Assembly: GCF_945952095.1 (NCBI RefSeq)
Contig: NZ_CAMFHL010000157.1
Coordinates: 1-16,956, forward strand
From: an uncultured Arsenicibacter sp.
GTDB taxonomy: Bacteria; Bacteroidota; Bacteroidia; Cytophagales; Spirosomataceae
Length of the DNA stretch: 16,956 nt
Direction: 5' to 3'
Shown: piece by piece, positions 7,627-15,302 of the stretch
Numbering within the stretch: position 1 is the stretch's first letter
Layout of the letters: the number at the start of each line of letters is the position of its first letter
Program-made: the position numbers and the translations under genes
The notes under the pieces: generated by a model
What the model was told of the DNA's origin: nothing
The model's input: the letters and a program-made list of their open reading frames with translations, nothing else
Databases searched by the model: none

Positions 7627-9186
7627 CTATTTCGTTTTTTCGGCGATCATGGTCAGCACGGCTTTGTCGCTCCATTCCTGACCATGGCCGGCCATGGCCG
7701 TAAACCTGATTTTTGCGTCGGACTTCGGATTTTCGGTTTTACTCAGCATCTTTTCCAGATAACGCGTTGCCACGTTGGAGTAAAGCCCGTCCATATCGCC
7801 CATCCATATCCAGATTTTACCCTGTAGTTTAGGCCCTAGTGTCGGCCAGTTGCGTTCCAGCACTTTTTTCAGGTCGTATTTTTCCCATTGTTGCGCGATG
7901 GCATGGTCGATTTCCCCGGTGTCTGGGTTGAACATCAGCGAGGGTAGCCCGTCTGCGCCTTTCGGGCCAAAAACGGCGTTGTATGCCCCAAACTGACCTC
8001 CGGAAATAAGGTAATTATTGGTACGGCCGGCAACATTCTCGTTGGCAATCCAGTCCTTCATCGAAAAGGTCGGCTCTCCATTGGTGGTACGCCGGCCAGG
8101 TTGCAGGTAGCCGTACCGGTTGTAAAAAATAGTCTTATCGCTGTAAATATTGATAAGGCCATAGTGCTCAAAATCAACCGGATCGGGGCTATAGGACCAG
8201 GTGCCATCGAAAAAGTCGGGATAGAAAATCTGTAAACCGAGCGACACCCAGCCACCCGTCGAATTACCGGTCAGGAACCGTTTTTTTGAGGCGGGATTAT
8301 ACCGGAACTGCCGTTCAATTTCAGGAATAAGCTCTTCGGTCAGGGCGCGGCCGCAGGGGCCATTGTTCTCTGAATCGACCTGATACGTGTCGCCGTATGG
8401 CCCCTGCGAATCCAGGAACACATAAATGACCTGCGGGGCCTGTCCCGAGAGCCACCAGTCGGCAAACTCCTTGTTGCCAAAAACGGTGTTAACGGCAGTA
8501 TAGCGGCCGTTGAGACCAGGTATGCGGTAACAGATCGGATAGGTTTTGGCGGGATTGTCGTAATACCCGGAAGGCAGCAGAACGGCCGCCTTCAACTGCG
8601 ACGGCCGGCCCCGAAATGCCGTCAGCAGCTTGCTCTGAATCGTTACCAGTTTAACCAGCTTATGGTCCATAACCGGCACTGGTTGGATAAGTGTCGTCAG
8701 GGTCAGGCTCAGCGACAGTTTTTTCGAGAGTTGAACCGAGTCAATGTTGCTGTACAGGTTGCCGGGGACATTTTCCTGCCCGTCGTCGGGATTCTGTTTA
8801 TATACGACCTGGAAGCAGTATTTAGCGTCCGGCTTCTCAAGTGGTTTGTCCAGACCGGAGGTCCGAAGGTTACGGGCACGGGTATCAATGACAATCGCAC
8901 GGGTGCCGTCCCAGTTTTCGGGCGTAATGCCGATGGTAATTTCAGACCGGTTCCTGGGTTCGCGTTCCCGCTGGCTGGTGACGTGGAGCAGCAACCGGCC
9001 GCCTTTCAAATAGGCTTTCTGCATTTCCGGCGACACACTGACCTTTATTTTCCATTGGTATGGACTGTCAGCGAGCACGACCGATAGCGAAAGCGTGAAT
9101 AGTAGCGTTAATACCTGCCGGTAAAGAGCACTCGGGGTTATTGTGGTCAGGCCGTGTTTTTGGGGAAAAGTTTTGTTGTAACGCAT
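7627..9186 (-). CDS. Secreted alpha/beta-hydrolase esterase (esterase D / CE1-like)
   Basis: This 519-aa protein is probably a carbohydrate esterase removing acyl groups from a polysaccharide. A basic N-region of about 25 residues precedes a hydrophobic segment (about 25-39) ending VLA/DSP, a likely signal peptide. The N-terminal 160 or so residues look beta-rich and non-catalytic. The esterase domain starts near KLVTIQSKLL (about 178). The nucleophile elbow is G-N-S-T-G with Ser309. The conserved-looking block IWMGDMDGLYSN holds candidate acidic residues Asp464 and Asp466. Candidate His501 sits in MAGHGQEWSD. The spacing and order fit a Ser-Asp-His triad of the PF00756 type. GH28 and GH27 neighbours make acetyl- or feruloyl-ester cleavage plausible, but the acyl group cannot be read from sequence. 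It begins after a 257-bp gap, so it may have its own promoter. No in-frame ATG gives a shorter signal sequence. Confidence 0.85.
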   Translation of the reverse strand: MRYNKTFPQKHGLTTITPSALYRQVLTLLFTLSLSVVLADSPYQWKIKVSVSPEMQKAYLKGGRLLLHVTSQREREPRNRSEITIGITPENWDGTRAIVIDTRARNLRTSGLDKPLEKPDAKYCFQVVYKQNPDDGQENVPGNLYSNIDSVQLSKKLSLSLTLTTLIQPVPVMDHKLVKLVTIQSKLLTAFRGRPSQLKAAVLLPSGYYDNPAKTYPICYRIPGLNGRYTAVNTVFGNKEFADWWLSGQAPQVIYVFLDSQGPYGDTYQVDSENNGPCGRALTEELIPEIERQFRYNPASKKRFLTGNSTGGWVSLGLQIFYPDFFDGTWSYSPDPVDFEHYGLINIYSDKTIFYNRYGYLQPGRRTTNGEPTFSMKDWIANENVAGRTNNYLISGGQFGAYNAVFGPKGADGLPSLMFNPDTGEIDHAIAQQWEKYDLKKVLERNWPTLGPKLQGKIWIWMGDMDGLYSNVATRYLEKMLSKTENPKSDAKIRFTAMAGHGQEWSDKAVLTMIAEKTK

Positions 9187-9354
9187 ATCCTAAGGACAGT
9201 TTTCAGGCGCTCTACCCCACGTTATTCTTCACAAAAATTTAGATTTTATGGGTATTTAATTTTCTGATTCAAAGAGGTGGTTTAGGATATCATGGTATTC
9301 TGTCAGTTGAGAATGACGGCGGTTGAATTATAAAATATGCAATGCAAAATAAGG
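9187..9354. other. AT-rich non-coding leader upstream of the esterase gene
   Basis: This is the only gap in the window long enough for a full promoter region: 257 bp in total, with the REP-like hairpin at its far end. The part nearest the esterase start (about 9230-9280) is clearly AT-richer than its surroundings. On the minus strand it holds TTTG and AATTTTTG stretches resembling the Bacteroidota -33 (TTTG) and -7 (TAnnTTTG) elements, but their spacing (30 nt) is too long for a confident call. No ORF or RNA gene is visible. Confidence 0.3.
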
Positions 9355-9404
9355 GGGATGAGATGCTTCCTGTGTCAGCATGACAAAAGGAAGCATCTCA
9401 TCCC
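9355..9404. repeat. REP-like palindrome with GATGCTTCC arms and TGTCAGCATGACA centre
   Basis: The 17-bp arms gggatgagatgcttcct (9355-9371) and aggaagcatctcatccc (9388-9404) are exact reverse complements. The 16-nt centre contains a second palindrome, tgtca-gca-tgaca (9373-9385). The combination of GAGATGCTTCC with GTCAGCATGACA resembles, from memory, an abundant interspersed repeat in Bacteroidota genomes. It lies 40 bp past the GH92 stop. On the minus strand it is followed by a moderately T-rich stretch (cttattttgc), so it may also act as a weak 3' terminator or mRNA end for GH92. Confidence 0.82.
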
Positions 9405-9443
9405 GTAAAAGTATCTAATCAATTATCCAGCATCCGGAAGTCC

Positions 9444-11786
9444 TTAATTCGCCGTTCCCCACTGCTTGTTAGGCCCGGGGCCAAGATCGAGCCTTAACGT
9501 TCCGCCGCTAACCAGTAAGTCGTGTTTCACAAACGGGCTGTTGTAGGGTTTGCCGTTCAGCGTGGCCGACTGGATGTACAGGTTGCTGGCTGAATTGTTC
9601 CGTGTTTCGATGGTAAACGTCTTACCTGTATAGTATTTCGGATTCAGGTGAAACGTGACCTTATTGAAAATCGGGCTGGCGATTTCATAAAATGGTTCGG
9701 GTGACGTTCCGCCGTTTGTGGAGAATATGCCGGTTTTCAGCAGAACCGCCAGACTACCCATAAGGCCCTGATCCTCATCGCCGCTATACCCTGAGTCGGG
9801 CGAAATACCGCTGTAGACCTTGTCGATCAGCTGGCGCGTCCAGAACTGGGTCAGCCACGGTGCGCCGGAATAATTGAAGAGCCAGGGCGTCTGCATGCAA
9901 GGCTGGTTGCCGTAGTTGATAAACACCCGCCGGTACTGTTCCAGCGTCTCCTTGTCGTGCGATTTGCCGGAAACAAAGTCATGCGTCTGTGCTTTTTCGA
10001 AAGAGGTATTCAGCTTCTGCGTAAAGGCCTCTTTTCCACCCATGAGACCGATGAGACCCGGTACATCGTGGGGTACAAACCAGGTGTATTGCGCGGCATT
10101 ACCTTCCTCCCAGCCGTTGTCGTACCGTAGAATATCAACCGGTTCTGCCCATTTGCCGTCCAGTGTCCGGTTCCACATCCAGCCGATTTCCGGATTGTAG
10201 ATGTTTTTATAGTTCTGCGACCGCTTCATAAACAAGGCATAGTCATCCGTTTTGCCCAGTTTCTGCGCCATCTGCGCAAGCGTATAATCCTGATAGGCAT
10301 ATTCCAGCGTCTGCGTTGACCCGTCCTGATGGAAGCCGTACCGCTTTTCGCTCATCGGATGCGGGATGTAGCCCCGATCCATGTAAAATTCGATGCCACC
10401 GCCCTTGAAGGTGTTGTGTTCATAGCCGGCCTTGCTCATTAAGCCCCCGGGAAAATGATTTTTCCGCATGCCGGCATAGGCCTTTTCAAGGTCAAACCCA
10501 CGGATGCCTTTCAGATAGGCGCTGACAATAAAGGGTGTAGACGAGGCGCCGGTCATCACAAAGGTATAGTTACCCCCCGCCGGACCGCGCGGTATCAGCC
10601 CGCCGTCGTCGTACATCAGCAGCATGGAGTTGATAAATGATTCCGTCACTTCGGGGTAAACGAGGTGCCAGAGGGTGTTCAGCGACCATTGTGCTCCCCA
10701 CATCGCGTCGAAGTTGTGGTGGTTAAATTTAGGCTTACCGGCGGCGTCCAGCGGAATTTGCCGGATGCGGCGTTCCGGCCCGGTCATGTCGGAGTACTTG
10801 CCGTTGGCATCCGAAATAATGCGGCGGCCCTGCAAGGCATGCCACAGATCGGTGTAAAAACGGCTGCGAACGGTATCCGAACCACCGTCGACCTCAATCC
10901 GGCTCAGCCAGTTGTTCCAGTCGGTGCGGCTTTCCTGAACGACCTTCTCGAAATCCCAGTGCGGTAATTCGGTGTTCAGGTTCAGGCGGGCCTGTTCCTC
11001 GCTGACGTAGGAAATGGCCACCTTCATTTTTCGGACTTCGCCTGCTTTGGTTTTGAACGAGACATAGGCGCCGACCTTCTCGCCCTCAATCTGCTGACCG
11101 GCAGCTTCCGGTTTGCCCTGCCGCCAACCGGCAAACGAATCGAACGGTTTGTCGAAGGTAGCCACGAAGAATACCGTCAACGTTTTGGGGCGCCGGATGG
11201 TCGGGGCCATGATGGCATACCCCTCAATCTCCCGGTTGCTGACCTTTTTCACAAACCCTTTCTGCGTATCAGAAGGCCCGAGAAATGTGGCAAAATCGAA
11301 CAGGATATGGCTTTGTGCCGAGGCAGGGAACGTGTATTTATGGAAGCCCACGCGGGTAGTCGAGGTCAGCTCGGCGGTTATGTTGTAGGCGTCCAGAACA
11401 ACCTTGTGATACCCCGCCTTAAACACTTCTTTCTGATGGGAGAAACGTGAACCGTACTGCCCTGCGCCTAAGTGCCCTTTGAATACACCGGTCGTAGGCA
11501 TAACCGGTACCCCCGACAACTGCCAGCCGTGAATATGGCTGAAGCACTTGATGCTGTCGGAATGATAGCGGTAACCCGCGCCCCAATCGGCGTTTACGGC
11601 ATTGTCGGGGCTGAGGTTGACCATGCCGAACGGGCGGGAAGCCGAGTTAAAGAAAAACCAGCGCGAGTTGGCACAATCGACAATAGGATTCACGTAATCC
11701 ACCGGTTGTCTGCTTTTGGTCTGTGCCCGTGCGTGCAGCGAAAAAAGCACCGACAGGGTACCGACACAGGTGATAAAGGACTTCAT
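9444..11786 (-). CDS. Secreted GH92 family glycosidase (exo-alpha-mannosidase type)
   Basis: This 780-aa product has the length and plan of GH92, calcium-dependent inverting exo-alpha-mannosidases. A signal peptide ends near ARA/QT (21). The N-terminal beta-sandwich opens with DYVNPIVDCANSRW and SRPFGMVNLSPDN (30-62), followed by GYRYHSDSIKCFSHIHGWQLSG (71-92). The (alpha/alpha) barrel carries EEGNAAQYTWFVPHDVPGLIGLMGG (560-584), where one Glu is the likely acid, and GYSGDEDQGLMGS (666-678), where the acidic residues are the likely calcium/base site. Two places differ from the family as I remember it. The opening block lacks the usual glycine-rich IGTGG-type string, and GNEPS-H is GNQPCM here (626-631), so the linkage preference may not be the usual one. 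It starts 3 bp after the GH28 stop, so the two are co-transcribed and probably act on the same glycan. The family is confident; mannose specificity is less so. Confidence 0.9.
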   Translation of the reverse strand: MKSFITCVGTLSVLFSLHARAQTKSRQPVDYVNPIVDCANSRWFFFNSASRPFGMVNLSPDNAVNADWGAGYRYHSDSIKCFSHIHGWQLSGVPVMPTTGVFKGHLGAGQYGSRFSHQKEVFKAGYHKVVLDAYNITAELTSTTRVGFHKYTFPASAQSHILFDFATFLGPSDTQKGFVKKVSNREIEGYAIMAPTIRRPKTLTVFFVATFDKPFDSFAGWRQGKPEAAGQQIEGEKVGAYVSFKTKAGEVRKMKVAISYVSEEQARLNLNTELPHWDFEKVVQESRTDWNNWLSRIEVDGGSDTVRSRFYTDLWHALQGRRIISDANGKYSDMTGPERRIRQIPLDAAGKPKFNHHNFDAMWGAQWSLNTLWHLVYPEVTESFINSMLLMYDDGGLIPRGPAGGNYTFVMTGASSTPFIVSAYLKGIRGFDLEKAYAGMRKNHFPGGLMSKAGYEHNTFKGGGIEFYMDRGYIPHPMSEKRYGFHQDGSTQTLEYAYQDYTLAQMAQKLGKTDDYALFMKRSQNYKNIYNPEIGWMWNRTLDGKWAEPVDILRYDNGWEEGNAAQYTWFVPHDVPGLIGLMGGKEAFTQKLNTSFEKAQTHDFVSGKSHDKETLEQYRRVFINYGNQPCMQTPWLFNYSGAPWLTQFWTRQLIDKVYSGISPDSGYSGDEDQGLMGSLAVLLKTGIFSTNGGTSPEPFYEIASPIFNKVTFHLNPKYYTGKTFTIETRNNSASNLYIQSATLNGKPYNSPFVKHDLLVSGGTLRLDLGPGPNKQWGTAN

Positions 11787-11789
11787 AGT

Positions 11790-13466
11790 TTACGGGTAAT
11801 TACTGCGTTGTATCGCATTCGTTTCATTGGCCGGTAGTTTCAGGTTGCTGGTTTTCACATCAACCGCGTTATTCAGCAAAACAACCGGCATTTCCTTTGC
11901 CGCCGGAATCCGGACATCCGACAGCGAAATGTTCTTTACATCATCAAAGACGAGGGCGGGCCGGAAATCCTCTTCCAGGTACTTAATCTGAATATTTTTG
12001 AACTGAATGCCTTCGGCGTGGCGCATGTAAAGCCCCCAGGCAGGTAGTTCGCCGAACATCGAAAAGTCAGGGTACCGGTCCGCGTTTTCGGGTACAGTCG
12101 TGATTTTGTCCGGCGGAATATGGGCAATGGCTTTGTTGGCACGACCGCCATAGGTCAGCGTAATATCTTCCAGCACAATATCCTGAACCGGATGCCCGGG
12201 AACCCCCGTTATCGACGACGGAATCAGGTTGTAGGGCAACCACGGATGACCGTAAATGTGATAGCTCGACGGCCGCTTCGGCATCTTATCCACCCCTGGC
12301 GACAGGTGATCCGGCGGGCCTTCAATAGGGTAGCCCTGATCGGGCTTGTGCAGCGGTGTTTCTACGTTTACGTGAGCAATATAGACCTTACGCAGCACCC
12401 CAACCTTGCCGTTTGTGTTCCGGTGACCGAGTTTGATAAAAATGGCGTTGCCCGTCTTTTTGGCCGTAACATGCTGAATGTCGACATCTTCCAGGGTGCC
12501 GCCATCTACCGATTCGAGGGCGATAGCGGAGCGGTAGGTATCCAGTACGGTCAGGTTGCGGACTTTGATGTGCCGGAAGCCACCATGGGAGGCTGTTCCG
12601 AACTTCAGGCCGTTGGCACTGGAGCGGACGGTGCAGTTTTCGATGGTTATGTTTTCGCAGGCACTGGCCGGGTTTTCGGATTTGAGGCAAATGCTGTCAT
12701 CGGATGAGTTGATATAGCAATTTCTAACGATCACGTTTTTAGAATCGGTAATGTCAAGCCCGTCATTGTTCCAGTACGTTGTGCTTTGAACGGTTATGTG
12801 ATCGATCAGCACGTTATCACATTCCCGGTAATCCTGCACCCATTCCGAGCAGTTTTTCAGGGTTATGTCTTTCACCGTTACTTGTTTACAACCAACGATG
12901 TTGATCAGAAACGCCCGCCCCTGACCGGGGCGTTTGACGATCCAGGCGCTGTCCTGTTTCATTTCGCCGGTACGGAGCTTGTTGAAGATGTCCAGCATCA
13001 GCTCCTGCCCCTGTCCGTCGATGACGCCCTGGCCGGAGATACCGATGTTCGTCTGGTTTCGGGCTGAAATCAGAGCTACGCGGTCGTTCAGCTCAACGGG
13101 GTCTGCCGGTGATTTTTTGTCGGTGACAGGCTTATTGTCGTAGTGCTTTCGATTCGGTGAGCCAAGCAGTCGCCCGCCTTTTTCAACGTGCAGTTCAACG
13201 CCGGATTTGAGGAACAAGGTTCCGGTGACGAAATTCCCTGGCGGCACAATGACCCGTCCGCCACCCGAAGCCGAAACCTTGTCGATGAGTTTCTGAATCA
13301 CCAGGGCGTTATTGGTTTCTCCGTCGGCAACCGCCCCGAACTGGTTAATGCGGTAATCTTTTCGTTGCGAACGGTCAGGTTGGGCCCGGCCAGGTTGGGC
13401 TGCATTAGGTTGGGCCCGGCCGGTAAGAGGGATCAGTAGTAACAGTAAAAGTAAGTTTCTGAGCAT
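11790..13466 (-). CDS. Secreted GH28-like parallel beta-helix enzyme (polygalacturonase / rhamnogalacturonase type)
   Basis: This 558-aa protein probably hydrolyses galacturonic-acid-containing pectin. A leucine-rich signal peptide (cleavage near GRA/QP, 18-19) leads into a short AQPx repeat, then FGAVADGETNNALVIQKLID (43-62) and PPGNFVTG, the usual start of pectinase beta-helices. The active-site signature is recognisable but altered: WNNDGLDITDSKN (232-244) stands for NTD, SSDDSICLKSE (254-264) for DD, FGTASHGG (289-296) for GHG, and RHIK (298-301) for RIK. The acidic residues (Asp235, Asp256, Asp257) are therefore kept. A loop rich in Pro and Gly (about 370-425) interrupts the helix, and more coils follow to the C-terminus. 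It is 3 bp from the GH92 gene and separated from the lyase-like gene by a repeat. The alternative is another beta-helix carbohydrate enzyme, such as an epimerase or lyase. Confidence 0.88.
   Translation of the reverse strand: MLRNLLLLLLLIPLTGRAQPNAAQPGRAQPDRSQRKDYRINQFGAVADGETNNALVIQKLIDKVSASGGGRVIVPPGNFVTGTLFLKSGVELHVEKGGRLLGSPNRKHYDNKPVTDKKSPADPVELNDRVALISARNQTNIGISGQGVIDGQGQELMLDIFNKLRTGEMKQDSAWIVKRPGQGRAFLINIVGCKQVTVKDITLKNCSEWVQDYRECDNVLIDHITVQSTTYWNNDGLDITDSKNVIVRNCYINSSDDSICLKSENPASACENITIENCTVRSSANGLKFGTASHGGFRHIKVRNLTVLDTYRSAIALESVDGGTLEDVDIQHVTAKKTGNAIFIKLGHRNTNGKVGVLRKVYIAHVNVETPLHKPDQGYPIEGPPDHLSPGVDKMPKRPSSYHIYGHPWLPYNLIPSSITGVPGHPVQDIVLEDITLTYGGRANKAIAHIPPDKITTVPENADRYPDFSMFGELPAWGLYMRHAEGIQFKNIQIKYLEEDFRPALVFDDVKNISLSDVRIPAAKEMPVVLLNNAVDVKTSNLKLPANETNAIQRSNYP
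13362..13418 (-). repeat. 15-bp tandem repeat coding a 5-residue AQPx linker in the GH28 gene
   Basis: Directly after the signal peptide (residues 17-35) the protein reads RAQPN / AAQPG / RAQPD / RSQRK, a five-residue period. At DNA level this is a 15-bp repeat: the plus-strand unit aggttgggcccggcc occurs twice, with a diverged unit aggttgggctgcatt between. Such tracts change copy number by slippage. Here that would only lengthen or shorten a flexible N-terminal linker, because 15 bp keeps the frame. Confidence 0.8.
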
Positions 13467-13485
13467 GATAATCAGGTTGTTATAT

Positions 13486-13554
13486 TTTTACCACATAGCC
13501 ACATAGAAGACATAGTATTATTTCTCAAGTACTCTATGTGTCTATGTAGTAAAA
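13486..13554. repeat. ACCACATAG-family inverted repeat (copy 2, imperfect)
   Basis: The 21-bp arms at 13486-13506 and 13534-13554 pair with two mismatches around a 27-nt spacer. The left arm contains accacatagccacatag, differing from the 1085-1103 arm by one base in that stretch; the spacers are unrelated in sequence but similar in length. It fills the 117-bp gap between the lyase-like gene and the GH28 gene. Conserved arms with divergent loops point to a mobile or structurally selected element. Confidence 0.83.
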
Positions 13555-13583
13555 GATTAACTATGAGTCGATTGGATTCCTTT

Positions 13584-15302
13584 TTAAGAAAGTTGGATTC
13601 GGTGCGTAAACGGTGTATAGCCGGTGATGTATACTGCCGGTGCGTCCATTGGCGGCAGCGCTCCCCGTAACAGAATGCCCTTGTGCAGTACCTTGCCGGT
13701 CCCGAACCGGAGCACATCGGTACCCACGGTATACGTGCCTTCCTGACCCGAAAGCAGCCAGGTATTTTCGCGTTTTGCGTATTTCGTCACCCCTGAAAAA
13801 CTACCGCCGGGTCTGAAAATCAGCTCCAGGGTTACGGGTACACCTTCGGTACCGGAAATGGTAACCGTTATCTCAATGCCCGATGCTGTTTCCGATACCT
13901 GTACCACCGATTCAAGTTTCTGAATCTCACTTTGCTGCCGGAGTGAACGCGGGGCTTTATCCAGATCACCTTTTGGGTCGATTTTGTCCGGTGGCAGCGG
14001 CTGGTAGTAGGGCCCCGTCAGCGACTGGCGGAGTGCCCAGCCGTTGGGTGTCTGCTCCACTTTTTCGGACTGAAACTGGCCTTTACCAAAAAACGAGGTC
14101 GCGAACCGAAGGCCCTGCAATACCGTATTGCCTTTGTGAAAAGTCAGAAACGTCGTGTTGTTGGAGAGCAGCGTACAGTCCCACGCACCGCGCCGGATGC
14201 GCACAAGCCCCGAGTAAGGAAAGGCTCTGGCGTAATTAACCGGAAGTGGTTTTGAGGCCGGCAGTTCGCGCCAGAGCGACGGGTCTTCCAGAAAATAGTC
14301 CAGATAACCAGCCAGTTGATCTTTCGGGCAGGTCGCTTCAATCAACCGGCACATGGCCGCCATTTCTCCGTTTTTATCCTGCAAAGCCATGAACCGGTAG
14401 CAGTAATAATACCGGACCATGTTGGCAATTGTGCCTTTATCCTGCCGGTTAGAGGCTTCGGTAACCACCTCACCGTTGGGATGCACAAAATACATGGTCA
14501 TCATCAGGTTCCGCCGGACGGGTTCTAGCAGTTCCGGTTTATTGATCCCCCGCGCCATGATAATCAGCGAGCGGTTGACAATTGGCGAGTAGGTATTGGT
14601 GCTCTTTTCGGTGTATTGTCCGTCAGGGTCGAGGTCGATGTGCTCGGCCAGCCACTGGTCAATGCGTTTCAGGTATTTCGGATCCGGGAACAGCTCGTGC
14701 ACTTTCGTCAGCGCCGCCCCGACCACCCAGCGGTGATTCGGCGTATGGATGCCGCCGACAGTCAGAGCGTCACCGGCTTGCCGGATAAACCGTTCTATCG
14801 CCTGTACAGCTTTTGCCGTACCGCTCATAGGCTTGAGAAACTTATACGCCGGTACAACATTTTCGAGCACGAAAGCCGTATCGGGCGTTGAGTGAAAATT
14901 GGTGTCCAGCAGGTCAATGGTGCCGTCACTGTGCTGCATCTTAACCAGTGCCGATGCGGCTTCGGTAAGGTCACGGAGCAGATCGGCAGACGTAAAATGA
15001 GTGGACTCCGGGGTGGCATATAACATACTCCCTTTCATCAGAAACCCGCTGGTCGTATGCGGGTTAGGCATTTCGGCATCGTTCATATACCCACCGGCAT
15101 ATGGGCTGGATGTATCGGTGACCTTTAACGGGCGGTAATTGGCCAGTTGCTGATCATTAATCCGGATCCAGTCCAGCAGCCAGGCTGGTTTCTGCGGTGC
15201 TGACCTTGCCCATGCCCATGATGGCGCTATCGAAACCAATCCGATTGACGATGCACTCAGGTTTACAAACTGCCGTCGATTCATAGCTTTCAGAACATTC
15301 AT
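13584..15302 (-). CDS. Tat-type secreted polysaccharide-lyase-like protein of unknown specificity
   Basis: I do not recognise an exact family for this 572-aa protein. It opens MNVLKAMNRRQFVNLSASSIG, a twin-arginine (Tat) type signal (RR at 9-10) with a hydrophobic part to about 30, so it would be exported folded. Residues about 40-340 look all-helical and contain KMQHSDGTIDLLDTNFHSTPD (121-141), GGIHTPNHRWVVGAAL (183-198) and YTEKSTNTYSPIVNRS (230-245). His/Asn/Tyr-rich helical motifs of this kind are typical of (alpha/alpha)-toroid lyases. The C-terminal part, from about 355, is beta-rich and ends in a YTVGTDVLRFGTGK to YITGYTPFTHRIQLS sandwich. Toroid plus beta-sandwich is the plan of several polysaccharide lyase families, hence the tentative name. 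The ATG immediately follows the DUF1080 stop (TAA then ATG, no gap), so translation is probably coupled. An internal ATG at 15284 (MNRRQF) is an alternative start that keeps the Tat motif. Confidence 0.82.
   Translation of the reverse strand: MNVLKAMNRRQFVNLSASSIGLVSIAPSWAWARSAPQKPAWLLDWIRINDQQLANYRPLKVTDTSSPYAGGYMNDAEMPNPHTTSGFLMKGSMLYATPESTHFTSADLLRDLTEAASALVKMQHSDGTIDLLDTNFHSTPDTAFVLENVVPAYKFLKPMSGTAKAVQAIERFIRQAGDALTVGGIHTPNHRWVVGAALTKVHELFPDPKYLKRIDQWLAEHIDLDPDGQYTEKSTNTYSPIVNRSLIIMARGINKPELLEPVRRNLMMTMYFVHPNGEVVTEASNRQDKGTIANMVRYYYCYRFMALQDKNGEMAAMCRLIEATCPKDQLAGYLDYFLEDPSLWRELPASKPLPVNYARAFPYSGLVRIRRGAWDCTLLSNNTTFLTFHKGNTVLQGLRFATSFFGKGQFQSEKVEQTPNGWALRQSLTGPYYQPLPPDKIDPKGDLDKAPRSLRQQSEIQKLESVVQVSETASGIEITVTISGTEGVPVTLELIFRPGGSFSGVTKYAKRENTWLLSGQEGTYTVGTDVLRFGTGKVLHKGILLRGALPPMDAPAVYITGYTPFTHRIQLS

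Noticed and set aside
9230..9290. Bacteroidota-type promoter upstream of the esterase gene
   Set aside because: TTTG and AATTTTTG stretches are present, but about 30 nt lie between them instead of about 20, so the pair is not a convincing -33/-7 promoter.
12120..12707. Plus-strand open frame of 195 codons opposite the GH28 gene
   Set aside because: It is fully covered by the GH28 beta-helix coding sequence and has no recognisable motif of its own.
1085..13554. CRISPR repeats or insertion-sequence ends as an explanation of the repeated palindromes
   Set aside because: The copies are isolated rather than in an array with regular spacers, no transposase or cas gene is nearby, and no target-site duplication is evident around them.
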